Program-made: the position numbers and the translations under genes | Origin: Natronosporangium sp035305625 | Lineage (GTDB): Bacteria > Actinomycetota > Actinomycetes > Mycobacteriales > Micromonosporaceae | Direction: 5' to 3' | Assembly (NCBI GenBank): GCA_963809545.1 | Contig: CAWEKD010000005.1 | Location: 124,001-188,000 of the forward strand | Length of the DNA stretch: 64,000 nt | Shown here: positions 16,773 through 24,957 of the stretch, piece by piece | Layout: each line of letters begins with the position of its first letter | Numbering within the stretch: position 1 is the stretch's first letter | Notes under the pieces: model-generated | The model's input: the letters and a program-made list of their open reading frames with translations, nothing else | What the model was told of the DNA's origin: nothing | Database searches by the model: none

Positions 16773-16799
16773 GTCCATATACCAGTCAGCAATATGGAC
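16773..16799. repeat. Inverted repeat upstream of orphan secreted protein A
   Basis: GTCCATAT and ATATGGAC are perfect 8-bp arms separated by 11 bases, about 10 bp upstream of the shared 19-bp element. It could be a regulator-binding site; the paralog at 19.7 kb lacks it. Confidence 0.4.
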
Positions 16800-16808
16800 A
16801 GCAACATC

Positions 16809-16827
16809 AAGTCATATATTTGACAAT
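16809..16827 (+). promoter_or_regulatory. Shared 19-bp element upstream of orphan secreted protein A
   Basis: AAGTCATATATTTGACAAT differs at one position from the element at 19640-19658. It contains a GTCA-N6-TGAC inverted repeat and a TTGACA hexamer. Its end is 71 bp before the GTG start of gene A, almost the same spacing as at gene B. It is probably a promoter or operator; no consistent -10 could be placed downstream of TTGACA in both copies. Confidence 0.6.
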
Positions 16828-16898
16828 TTCGTCCAAACACGACGAGCGAGGTCGTCATAATGGCGGATATCAACCACCCTCAACCGAGAGGTGCACCT

Positions 16899-17522
16899 GT
16901 GCGAATCCTTCAACGGATCCTGGTCGCGCTGGCCCTGGTAGCAAGCGCAACGTTTGTTGCTCCTACTGGGCCGGCCCAGGCCCAGGTCGGCCATGATGTC
17001 GAGATCTGCTTCCCGGCGGACAGTGAGAACGGCAACCAAGTTATCTGGAATTGCCACCTGATCACGGTCCCCAAGGTGGCCCTCAAGCCTGGGCCATGGC
17101 CGGACGAGTGCTTGTCCTGCCCGACCTACGTCGACTTCCTGGACCAGGTCAAGCCATGGGAGCAGTGGGAGTATCTCGACCGTCTGGGCCAAGGTCTGTT
17201 TCTGCTGAGCAGGGCAAAACTGACGAAGGATCCGAAGCTGCACACGCGGCTACGACAGCGAGCGACTGAACAGTTCCTGCTATCTGCGGAGACCCTCCAC
17301 GGCACCGGAATTCTCCTCGGCGACACCGGCTGGGTCGACCTACAGAACGACAAGGTGTACGGGGACAATACGCTCATCCCCTTGGGAACCCACTTGGTGG
17401 AGGGGCTCATGTTGATGCAGCCGCCGGTGCCGGGTGACCCCACCCCGCAGCCCAACATCGATAAGGCGATGCACCACTTCAACCTTGCCCTCAAAGAACT
17501 GGAAATCCTGTACGCCGGCTGA
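16899..17522 (+). CDS. Orphan secreted protein A (paralog of the gene at 19731)
   Basis: A 207-residue protein with a clear signal peptide (RILQRILVALALVASATF through GPAQA, about 28 residues). The mature part begins with EIC, a second Cys about 15 residues later, and DECLSCP (CxxC). A mostly helical region follows, with TRLRQRATEQFLLSAETL, a short GDTGWVDLQNDKVY segment, and a final amphipathic helix. The GTG at 16899 is preferred over ATG 16860 because GAGAGG lies upstream and the signal peptide then aligns with paralog B from residue 1. I recognise no family. A strong terminator follows, so the gene is monocistronic. Confidence 0.7.
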   Translation: MRILQRILVALALVASATFVAPTGPAQAQVGHDVEICFPADSENGNQVIWNCHLITVPKVALKPGPWPDECLSCPTYVDFLDQVKPWEQWEYLDRLGQGLFLLSRAKLTKDPKLHTRLRQRATEQFLLSAETLHGTGILLGDTGWVDLQNDKVYGDNTLIPLGTHLVEGLMLMQPPVPGDPTPQPNIDKAMHHFNLALKELEILYAG

Positions 17523-17548
17523 TCCAGCTCTAGCTGGTTCGCCCTGAC

Positions 17549-17590
17549 GGGTCTGGGTGACGCGGCCAGTGTGCCGCGCCACCCAGACCC
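17549..17590 (+). terminator. Terminator after orphan secreted protein A
   Basis: An 11-bp outer stem (GGGTCTGGGTG with CACCCAGACCC) encloses a second 5-bp stem (GCGGC with GCCGC), starting 27 bases after the stop codon. Confidence 0.7.
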
Positions 17591-17723
17591 GGGTGTCCAC
17601 CTCCGCTGCATCACTTGTTAGTCAGCGACCAGGACGGTACGGGACCGGAGCCCCCAAAGTGGATAAATCACTGCCGGAACGTGGCGCCGCCACCGGATCG
17701 TCCGGCAAGGACTGGAGATGTGG

Positions 17724-17918
17724 TCAGTCCCAATACCGTTCAATGCCGATGTAGCGGTCCAACCGTTCCCGCAGCCCCACCATCAGGGATGCCAGCTGGT
17801 TCTCCAGCCGCCGCGGGCCGTCTGTTCGTGGCGGCTGCGGAGGCGGGACCAGCGGCGCGGCCGCGGCGGGTGAGTCCCCCCAGACGAACTCTGGGCGACT
17901 CTGGCTGCGGGCGCTCAT
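17724..17918 (-). CDS. Possible 64-residue small protein
   Basis: An ATG at 17918 opens a 64-codon frame. A Pro/Ala-rich N-terminal half precedes an amphipathic helical C-terminus (LENQLASLMVGLRERLDRY then IGIERYWD). The C-terminal composition is protein-like, with balanced charge and aromatic residues, unlike the shadow frames around it. There is no strong ribosome binding site and no family is recognised. It lies between the two orphan secreted-protein genes. Confidence 0.35.
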   Translation of the reverse strand: MSARSQSRPEFVWGDSPAAAAPLVPPPQPPRTDGPRRLENQLASLMVGLRERLDRYIGIERYWD

Positions 17919-18072
17919 CGCACCCGGGCGATCACGCCCTTTCCATGGAAGATGGACGTGACAGCCATGGTGGCGCCTCGTCGATCCGGCGGTCAATCAG
18001 GTGGATCGACGTGGCCGCGGAGGCGCTTCGTACACTTCCTGGAGCGAGCGCCGACGGCGAGAGGATGAAGCG

Positions 18073-18923
18073 GTGCGGCTGCATGTCGGATGCGCGATGT
18101 GGGCGCACCAGTCCTGGCAGGGTCGTTTCCTACCACGCGCGCTACCGGCCCGGGAGCGACTGCGGTCCTATGCCAGGTGGTGCAACGCGGTCGAGGGCAA
18201 TTCGACCTTCTATGCCACTCCCACCCGCGACACCGTGGCTTCCTGGGCCCAGCAGACCAGCCCGGACTTTCGGTTCGTGGTCAAGCTGCCGAAGGTGATC
18301 ACCCACGAGCACCGGCTCCGGCTAGTCGACGGGACGCTGGACAACTTCCTGACCGTGATCGAACCGCTGGGGCCGCGCGCCCATGCCCTGTGGATTCAGC
18401 TACCGGCCTCGTTCGCTCCCACCGACCTCTCCGCCTTGGCCGCCTTCCTCCGCCGACTGCCGCAGGATCATCGGTACGCCGTAGAGGTGCGGCACCGCGC
18501 TTTCTTCGACGATCCGCGCGCGGCCCAGCTCTTGGAACGGGTGCTCGCCCCGGTGGCCGCTGAGTGGATCCCGTTCGACACCACCGCGTTCTTCCAACGC
18601 CCCCCACCAGCGCGGCGGAGCGGGAATGCTGGGAAAGAAAACCACGGACTCCGCTCCGGACCCAGGCGCTGACCGACCGGCCGATCGTTCGCTATCTCGG
18701 TCGCGATGATGTCGCGCTGACGGTCGCGGGCTGGCAACACTGGCTCGATATCACCGCTCGCTGGTTACGGGAGGGGCGCTCCCCCACCGTCTTCATCCAC
18801 ACCCCCGACAACACGGACGCGCCGATGCTCGCTCGCCGTTTCTACGACGAGGTACGGGTGCGGGTGCCGGAGCTCCCACCGTTGCCCGAGCCGGTGGAGA
18901 TCGAGACTCCCACCCTGTTCTGA
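18073..18923 (+). pseudogene. DUF72-family gene, frameshifted
   Basis: The first part (GTG 18073, GAGAGG upstream) encodes the DUF72 TIM-barrel-like N-terminus: VGCAMWAHQSWQG, GNSTFYATP, DFRFVVKLPKVITH, and the EVRHRAFFDD strand. The reading frame then changes near a run of six C at 18600-18605. The remainder (ERKPRTPLRTQALTDRPIVRYLGRDD through a C-terminal TPDNTDAPMLARRFYDEV) is in the next frame and ends at 18923. Adding one C restores a single 283-residue DUF72 protein of usual length. It may be a real mutation or a sequencing error. DUF72 function is unknown. Confidence 0.8.
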
Positions 18924-18973
18924 TTGATTCCACCGGCGACTCAATGCCCTCATCGGTGCGCGGGGCGGCTCCC

Positions 18974-19453
18974 TCACCTGACCACGGCCGCACCGCTGTC
19001 GACCCACGCGGCGGCAGCGGCCATCAGGTCCGGCAGGTGCGGCGGTACGTGGTAGGTGGCGACCTCCTCAACCGGCACCCACCGGCAGTCGCGGATCTCA
19101 CCCGGCCGGGGTGTCAACTCGCGGGAAATGGCACGGCACACATAGACCAAGTCGATGTGGTGGTGCGGTCCCACCGCCGGGTCGTGGGGCACCGGCAACT
19201 CCAGGATGGTGAACGGCACCGGATGGGTCACGACCGCCGGGTGGGTGAACGGCGTGCCCGCTGAGACGAGCTCCACCGCCACCCCGGTCTCCTCCCGGAC
19301 CTCCCGCACCACGGCCTGGGCAGGGTCCTCATTGGGGTCGATGTGGCCACCGGGGTACAGCCACATGCCCAGCTTGTGGTGATGGATCAGCAGCACCTGG
19401 CCCTGCTGATCGAAAACGATCGCCGATGCCGTGAAATGCCGGATGCCGGTCAC
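18974..19453 (-). CDS. NUDIX hydrolase
   Basis: A 159-residue protein with a full Nudix box, GGHIDPNEDPAQAVVREVREETGV at residues 35-58 (key residues G, E, REVREETG), which binds the metal that hydrolyses nucleoside diphosphate-linked substrates. The loop with PHHHIDLVYVCR is typical of a housekeeping subgroup; substrate cannot be told from sequence. It converges on the DUF72 gene. Confidence 0.92.
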   Translation of the reverse strand: MTGIRHFTASAIVFDQQGQVLLIHHHKLGMWLYPGGHIDPNEDPAQAVVREVREETGVAVELVSAGTPFTHPAVVTHPVPFTILELPVPHDPAVGPHHHIDLVYVCRAISRELTPRPGEIRDCRWVPVEEVATYHVPPHLPDLMAAAAAWVDSGAAVVR

Positions 19454-19639
19454 CGCCCCTCCCGCCGTCTCCCCAGCCCCATCAGGAGGGACACCTTACC
19501 GACCGACGGGAAAGCCGTGACGGTCATCCGCGCCACACCTGCGCTGATCAGGCCGTCCGCCGCCGCGCCGGAGAGACGACGGGGGCAGCCACCACCAAAT
19601 AAGTGACGCTAGTCGATCTACACGCCCCAGTCAATCATT

Positions 19640-19658
19640 AAGTCACATATTTGACAAT
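19640..19658 (+). promoter_or_regulatory. Shared 19-bp element upstream of orphan secreted protein B
   Basis: AAGTCACATATTTGACAAT matches the element at 16809-16827 except for one base and lies 72 bp before the ATG of gene B. The core GTCA-N6-TGAC dyad is intact. The sequences between element and start codon are otherwise dissimilar, which argues for selection on the element. Confidence 0.6.
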
Positions 19659-19730
19659 CTGATGCGAATGGGCGATCATGCCCACCACTATGTGGAGTCA
19701 ATGGATCACTCCTCGACGAAAGGCGGCCAC

Positions 19731-20336
19731 ATGAAGACCCTCTACCGCATCCTCCTGGCGATGGCACTGGTAGCCAGCGCCACGCTGTTCGCCCCCACCA
19801 GCCCAGCCCACGCCCTGCTGGCAAAAAGGGAGCTCTGCTTGGATCTCAATGGAGACGGCAGGTTTGACAAGTACGAGTGCATTCCGATCGACATCATCAT
19901 GGAGAAGGAGTTCGATCCTTGGGTGTCTCCGATCCCGCCGGAGTGCCTCACCTGCCCGATCCGCATCGACATTATTGAAGACATCATCCGCGATGAGGTA
20001 TTCAATCCATTTCGTGACGGTCTTCAGCTTTACTCGAAAGCGATCGTCACCGAGGATCCCGAGCGGATGGCGAGATTGAAGCAGGAGGCTGTCGAGCAGC
20101 TCCTGATCTTCTCTGAGCTGCTCGGGGATACGAAGATCAATCTGGGCACCACCGGCTTCGTCGACCTGGAAAGCGGCAAGGTGTACGAGCACCCCATCGT
20201 GACGGAGGCGGGTGTTCACCTGGTCGATGCAGTCCGATCCTTCCAGCAGGCCCAGTACGATCCCGCCTTTGTCGAGAAGGGTATGCATCAGCTCGACATG
20301 ATGTTCGAGCAACTCGGCCGCCTTCCTCTGAAGTGA
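19731..20336 (+). CDS. Orphan secreted protein B (paralog of the gene at 16899)
   Basis: A 201-residue protein with a Sec signal peptide (YRILLAMALVASATLFAPT through PAHA). After an ELC cysteine, DLNGDGRFDKYE matches the EF-hand loop pattern with acidic or Asn ligands at positions 1, 3, 5, 9 and 12; a Cys follows, then PECLTCP. The helical remainder aligns along its length with protein A, including LKQEAVEQLL, LGTTGFVDLESGKVY and a terminal KGMHQLDMMFEQL helix. Calcium binding and a disulfide or metal-binding CxxC are inferences from motif. The ATG at 19731 has AAAGGCGG upstream. A perfect 18-bp hairpin ends the unit. Confidence 0.75.
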   Translation: MKTLYRILLAMALVASATLFAPTSPAHALLAKRELCLDLNGDGRFDKYECIPIDIIMEKEFDPWVSPIPPECLTCPIRIDIIEDIIRDEVFNPFRDGLQLYSKAIVTEDPERMARLKQEAVEQLLIFSELLGDTKINLGTTGFVDLESGKVYEHPIVTEAGVHLVDAVRSFQQAQYDPAFVEKGMHQLDMMFEQLGRLPLK

Positions 20337-20383
20337 GCCGGCTCGATCCGGGCCGCTGATTGCTCGCGACCCGAGCCGACCCT

Positions 20384-20424
20384 GACTAGGGCGGGGTAGC
20401 GCTACGCGCTACCCCGCCCTAGTC
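20384..20424 (+). terminator. Strong terminator after orphan secreted protein B
   Basis: GACTAGGGCGGGGTAGCG (20384-20401) pairs perfectly over 18 bp with 20407-20424 across a 5-base loop. No T tract follows. Confidence 0.75.
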
Positions 20425-20503
20425 GTCAGGTCAAGAGTTCCGTAGCCCCTGGCCACCGGGCCGCACCCGCAACCCCTTCGCGACCCCCGGGCTCACAACC
20501 ACT

Positions 20504-20536
20504 ATGGTTACTGCGTAACCTTTACCGAGTAACCAT
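20504..20536. promoter_or_regulatory. Palindromic operator upstream of the padR-ABC operon
   Basis: ATGGTTACT and AGTAACCAT are 9-bp arms of a 33-bp dyad. Inside it GGTTAC-N3-GTAACC forms a second dyad, so GTAACC half-sites occur repeatedly. It lies 43 bp before the PadR gene and probably mediates autorepression by PadR. Confidence 0.65.
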
Positions 20537-20578
20537 CACCTGAGTCGACGCTGTCGCCGACCGCCCGGGAGACGCCTC

Positions 20579-21169
20579 ATGTCCGTGAAGTACGCCCTGC
20601 TGGCGCTGCTGTCGTGGCGGCCCTCCACCACGTACCAGCTGCGGAAAGACTTCGACACCTGGACGGGCCAGACCTGGCCACTGAACATCGGACAGGTCTC
20701 GACCACCCTGCAACGGCTGGAACGAGACGGCCTGGTGGTACGCGAAGCCGGAGCAGTGGATGACCCGGCGGCCCCGGAACCGTGGCGGCTGACCGACCAG
20801 GGGCGGGCAGAGCTGGCCGCCTGGTGGCGCAGCCCCGTCTCCCGGGCAACCCGCGGCCGCGACGAGCTGGTCATCAAGCTGGCGTTGGCCGCGGTCGTAC
20901 CCGGAGTGGACGTCGCAGCCCTCATCCAGCGTCAACGCGCGGCCACTCAACGCACCCTGCATGACCTGACCCGACTGCGCCGGGACCTGGACGTAACTGA
21001 CCTGTCGGCCCGACTGGTGCTCAGCAACCACATCTACGCTGCCGAAGCCGAACTGCGTTGGCTCGACGAAGTCGAGGAGACAGTCACCCGCGCGAAGCTC
21101 CAGACCGGTAAGGCGCCCAAGCCCGCGTCTTCCACCACTGCGGACAACCTGGTACGGAGCGCCCGGTGA
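20579..21169 (+). CDS. PadR-family transcriptional regulator
   Basis: A 196-residue protein with the PadR winged-helix N-terminus (KYALLALLSWRPSTTYQL, then GQVSTTLQRLERDGLV with the wing) and a C-terminal helical Vir_act_alpha_C-like dimerisation region. PadR proteins usually repress a neighbouring transporter operon and are released by small toxic compounds. The gene overlaps the ABC ATPase start by 4 bp and follows a palindromic operator, which supports autoregulation of the whole operon. Confidence 0.93.
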   Translation: MSVKYALLALLSWRPSTTYQLRKDFDTWTGQTWPLNIGQVSTTLQRLERDGLVVREAGAVDDPAAPEPWRLTDQGRAELAAWWRSPVSRATRGRDELVIKLALAAVVPGVDVAALIQRQRAATQRTLHDLTRLRRDLDVTDLSARLVLSNHIYAAEAELRWLDEVEETVTRAKLQTGKAPKPASSTTADNLVRSAR

Positions 21170-21921
21170 GCACGCACCAGCACACCAGCCACGCAGGCCA
21201 GGCAGCGCCCATCCTCCAACTACGCCGGGCGTCGCGGATCCACGGGGACGGTCCGCGGCAGGTCCGGGCCCTGGTCGACGCCGACCTGGTGCTGCGCCCG
21301 GGCGAGTTCGTCGCCATCATGGGCCCGTCCGGCTCCGGCAAGTCCACCTTGCTGCACCTGGCGGGTGGATTGGACGTACCGACCTCCGGGCAGGTGCTCG
21401 TCGACGGCATCGACCTCGCCGGCCTGACCGTCACCCAACGCACCCTGCTGCGCCGCCGCGCCATCGGATACGTGTTCCAGGACTTCAACCTGCTGCCCGC
21501 CCTGACCGCGGCCGAGAATGTCGCCTTCCCGCTCGAACTCGACGGCTGGTCGGTCCGCAGAGCCCGGCAGGCCGCCTTGGCGGTACTCGCCGAGACCGGC
21601 GTGGCCGAACTCGCCGACCGGTTCCCGGAAGACATGTCCGGTGGCCAAGCCCAGCGGGTCGCCATCGCCCGCGCGCTGGTGGGGCCACGCCGGCTACTGC
21701 TGGCCGACGAACCGACCGGGGCACTGGATTCGGTCACCGGCACCGAGATCCTGCAGGTGTTGCGCGACCGCGCCGACCGGGGCGCGGCCGTGCTCATGGT
21801 CACGCACGAGGCCCGGTTCGCCGCCTGGGCCGACCGGACCATCTTCCTCCGCGACGGCCGAATCATCGATGAGACCGGTCCCTCCGATCCGGCCGAACTG
21901 CTGACCGGAGGGGCCGGATGA
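21166..21921 (+). CDS. ABC transporter ATP-binding protein (MacB/LolD type)
   Basis: A 251-residue ATPase with Walker A GPSGSGKST near residue 49, the Q-loop in FQDFNLLP, signature SGGQAQRVAIARAL, Walker B LLLADEPTGALD, and the H-loop in MVTHEARFA. This is the MacB/LolD/FtsE subtype that works with FtsX-like permeases as a mechanotransmission pump. It is coupled to padR and to the permease by 4-bp overlaps. Confidence 0.95.
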   Translation: MSTHQHTSHAGQAAPILQLRRASRIHGDGPRQVRALVDADLVLRPGEFVAIMGPSGSGKSTLLHLAGGLDVPTSGQVLVDGIDLAGLTVTQRTLLRRRAIGYVFQDFNLLPALTAAENVAFPLELDGWSVRRARQAALAVLAETGVAELADRFPEDMSGGQAQRVAIARALVGPRRLLLADEPTGALDSVTGTEILQVLRDRADRGAAVLMVTHEARFAAWADRTIFLRDGRIIDETGPSDPAELLTGGAG

Positions 21922-24830
21922 TGCCTCGATCATCGGCCCCGCCACGCACCCCCTGGTGGGCTCGGCTGCGCCCCTGGGCAGCGGCGCTGCGGATGGCGCG
22001 CCGCGACGCCGCCCGCCACCGGATGCGGACCCTGCTGGCGACCGTGTTGGTCGCCCTCCCGATCACGGTGCTGGTCAGCGGCACCGTGTTGACCCAGTCG
22101 GAGGTGCCGGCCCGGGAGGCCGCGCTGGCCCGCATTCCCGCTGGAGCACAGGCGGTCATCACCACCACCGCCATCCCCCGGACCGGGGCGCCGTTCCCCC
22201 AACTTCCCGAGGGGCCGCCCGGGCCGTGGATCGACGACTTCAGCCAGGTACCGGCGAGCGGCGCCGAGCTGGCCGCGCGGCTGCCGGCCGGCAATCGACT
22301 CCTGCCGTACTGGGACTCGCCCGAGCTGCTCGTGACCAGTGAACTGCGGCTCGCCCCCGGTGAGCAGACCACCGCCGGGGCCGGGGCAGAGACGTTGGCG
22401 CAGCTGGATCTGGCCCGAGTGTCGGTGGGCCGCCTGCAGGAGGCGGGGTCAGCGGCGCTGGCACTGCTGGTGCCGGGGCTCGCTACCGGACACTTACCGG
22501 CCGACTCCACGGAGGTCGTGGTCACCACCGCGCTCGCCGACCGGCTCGGGGTGGGCATCGGCGACTCGATCGCGTTCATCGCCCCGCCCCACACCGGCTG
22601 GTACAGCCCCACCGGTGGTCGCCTCGGCGAGGTAGTGCAGAACACCCAGCGCGCCTACCGGATCTCCGGCGTAGTCGAGGCCGACACGCCGCAGGCCTGG
22701 GCACTGGCCGGTTGGATCTCGGAGCTGGTCGCCGCCGACCCGGCCGGAGTGACCGGTCACTGGCTCATGGTCGGGGAGGCGCCGGTGACCTGGGACCACG
22801 TCCGGGCGATCAACCACCTGCAGGCGTTCGCGCTCTCCCGGCACGTACTGGAGAACTATCCCGCGCCCGACGAGCTCTACCCGGTCGCCACTGATCCTCT
22901 CGTCCTGCTGTATCGCCTGGCGGCGATCGTCATCGCCGGCACGGTCGGCGCGGTGCTGGTGCTGTTCCTGGTGACCCCGGCGTTCAGCGTCTCCATTGAG
23001 CAGTCCCGCCGTACCCTCGGCCTGGCCGCGGTGACCGGCGCGACCCCCACCGACCTGCGGCGCATCGTCACCACCCAGGGCCTGGTGGTAGGCCTCGCCG
23101 GGGGGCTGCTCGGGGCGGCCGCCGGAGCGGGGATCGGCGTCGTGGCCTATCGGGCCTGGTCACCGGAGGCCGCGATGCGGTTCCCCTGGTGGATCCTGCC
23201 GGTCGCGGTCAGCCTCGCGGGACTACTGGGCTGGCTCGCCACCCTGCCGCCGGCCGCGGCCGCTTCCCGGTTGGCCCCGATCGACGCCATCAAGGACCGG
23301 GCAACCCACCCCCACCGCGCCCGGTCCGGATCCCGCCGGCGCCGCGACGCCCTCATCGGCGCCCTGCTCCTGGTCGCGGCCATCGTGTGCGCCCGGTTGT
23401 CCCTGTGGCTGCCCCTACCGGGGACTGAGGGAGGCGGGGCGGAGGTGGTCGGCGGAGTGCTGCCCCTGGCGCTACTGATGACACTGCTGCTGACCGCGGG
23501 CGGGATCGTCCTCTTCCTACGCTCCCTCCCCGAGCTGCTGAGGGTGCTGGCGCGGCGGCTGCCCGCCGCCGGTCGCCTCGCGCTCCGCGACGCCGCCCAC
23601 CACCGGTCCCGGTTCCTCCCGGCCGCGACCGCCGTGCTGGTCACGGTCACGGCCGCCTCGTTCTTCGCGGTGCTCGTCGGTTCCTGGGTCGCGAACGAAC
23701 GTGACCGGGTCGGCCACATGGTCGGGGACGGCCGGATCGTGCTCGGCGCGCGGGTGCCGGTGAGCGACACGTTCGACCGTCGGGTCCTCACCGCCGCAGT
23801 GGACGTGTTGGCCCAGGAGTTGCCGGTCACCGGCCACGAACCGGTGTTCTCGATTCCCCGCGGCAGCGAGGTCTACCTGGCCGCGCTCCCACCGGAGGGT
23901 CGTTCCTGCCCGGAGGGCACCTACCCGGACACCGCGTCTTCGGTCGAGATTGGCGCACCGCTGCGCTGTGTCGCCTGGGAGCGGGCGTACGCCCCGGGGC
24001 TGTCGCTGCCGTGGTGGGGTGGCACGGACGTCCACGTCCTGGCCGGGGATGCGCTGCGCGCCTCCGGCCTGGCCGGGGCGGAGCAGGCCGCGGCCGTCCT
24101 GGACCGGGGTGGGGTGGTGGTGAACAACGCCGCGCTGTTGGCCGACGACGGCACGGTGCGGGTGGCGATCTCCCGCGAGCCGTTGCCGCAAGAAGCGGAG
24201 GCCGAGCGGATCGTCACCCTGCCGGGCGCCTTCATCCGAGGCTTCGCCCCACCGCTGGCGCTCTCCCCCGACACTGCTCGGATGCTCGGGGTCACCGAGC
24301 TGGAGTATGTGGGCGAGTACGTCGTCACCGCGGTCGGGCTGAGCCAGCCGGAGCTAACGCGTGCCCACGCCCTGCTCAATGAGCACACCACGTTGGTGGT
24401 GATCGGACAGTCGGGGTCGGCGTATCCCTGGGGCAGCATGGGCATGCTCGTCCCGGTGGTGCTGCTAGTGGCGGTGGCGGTGGCGGCCACCACCATTTCG
24501 GTGGCGCTGGCCCGCACCCAGGTGCTCCGCGACTTCGCGACCATGCACGCGGTAGGGGCGACGCCCAGGGTTCTGCGCCGGTTCACGGTCATCCAGGCGG
24601 CGGTGGCGCTCGCCGCGGGCGTACCGCTGGGGATGCTCTCCGGGCTCGCCCTCGGGGCGTACCTGATCGCGTGGAACCGCCGGTTCGGTCTCGACGGGGC
24701 CTGGTTGACCACGGAACCACTGTGGCCGGTGCAGGCCGCGCTGGCGGTCGGCGTGACCGTCGCCGGATTGGTCGGTGCTCTGGCGGTCGCCCGTCCCCCG
24801 CGCCGGCTGGTCCGCCGCGCCCTGGACTGA
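21918..24830 (+). CDS. FtsX-type ABC transporter permease
   Basis: A 970-residue permease with an N-terminal transmembrane helix (about residues 32-55), an extracellular domain, an FtsX domain of three helices (about 330-460), two further helices, a second extracellular domain of about 260 residues, and a C-terminal FtsX domain. This duplicated layout is common in actinobacterial exporters of peptides or lipids. Operon context with PadR and the MacB-type ATPase suggests inducible export or resistance; the substrate is unknown. Confidence 0.93.
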   Translation: MMPRSSAPPRTPWWARLRPWAAALRMARRDAARHRMRTLLATVLVALPITVLVSGTVLTQSEVPAREAALARIPAGAQAVITTTAIPRTGAPFPQLPEGPPGPWIDDFSQVPASGAELAARLPAGNRLLPYWDSPELLVTSELRLAPGEQTTAGAGAETLAQLDLARVSVGRLQEAGSAALALLVPGLATGHLPADSTEVVVTTALADRLGVGIGDSIAFIAPPHTGWYSPTGGRLGEVVQNTQRAYRISGVVEADTPQAWALAGWISELVAADPAGVTGHWLMVGEAPVTWDHVRAINHLQAFALSRHVLENYPAPDELYPVATDPLVLLYRLAAIVIAGTVGAVLVLFLVTPAFSVSIEQSRRTLGLAAVTGATPTDLRRIVTTQGLVVGLAGGLLGAAAGAGIGVVAYRAWSPEAAMRFPWWILPVAVSLAGLLGWLATLPPAAAASRLAPIDAIKDRATHPHRARSGSRRRRDALIGALLLVAAIVCARLSLWLPLPGTEGGGAEVVGGVLPLALLMTLLLTAGGIVLFLRSLPELLRVLARRLPAAGRLALRDAAHHRSRFLPAATAVLVTVTAASFFAVLVGSWVANERDRVGHMVGDGRIVLGARVPVSDTFDRRVLTAAVDVLAQELPVTGHEPVFSIPRGSEVYLAALPPEGRSCPEGTYPDTASSVEIGAPLRCVAWERAYAPGLSLPWWGGTDVHVLAGDALRASGLAGAEQAAAVLDRGGVVVNNAALLADDGTVRVAISREPLPQEAEAERIVTLPGAFIRGFAPPLALSPDTARMLGVTELEYVGEYVVTAVGLSQPELTRAHALLNEHTTLVVIGQSGSAYPWGSMGMLVPVVLLVAVAVAATTISVALARTQVLRDFATMHAVGATPRVLRRFTVIQAAVALAAGVPLGMLSGLALGAYLIAWNRRFGLDGAWLTTEPLWPVQAALAVGVTVAGLVGALAVARPPRRLVRRALD

Positions 24831-24957
24831 GCGCCGGCGGGTGACGCTGTCCGGCCCGGTCAACCGAGGAGCCGGTTCGCTCCCGACGCGAGGTAGCCGG
24901 ATCCGCCGCGAGGGAGGTCGCTTGCCGCAGCCACCCCGGTGAGGTTGAGTCAGGCAG

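Larger units (their letters stand above)
16430..16898. other. Intergenic region upstream of the first orphan secreted protein
   Basis: About 470 bp without a supported gene. The last 140 bp are notably AT-richer and contain an inverted repeat (16773-16799) and the 19-bp element (16809-16827) shared with the paralogous gene at 19.7 kb. The rest shows nothing I can name. Confidence 0.5.

Noticed and set aside
16820..16860. TTGACA with CATAAT as promoter of orphan gene A
   Set aside because: The spacing is 29 bases, too long, and no matching -10 occurs at gene B.
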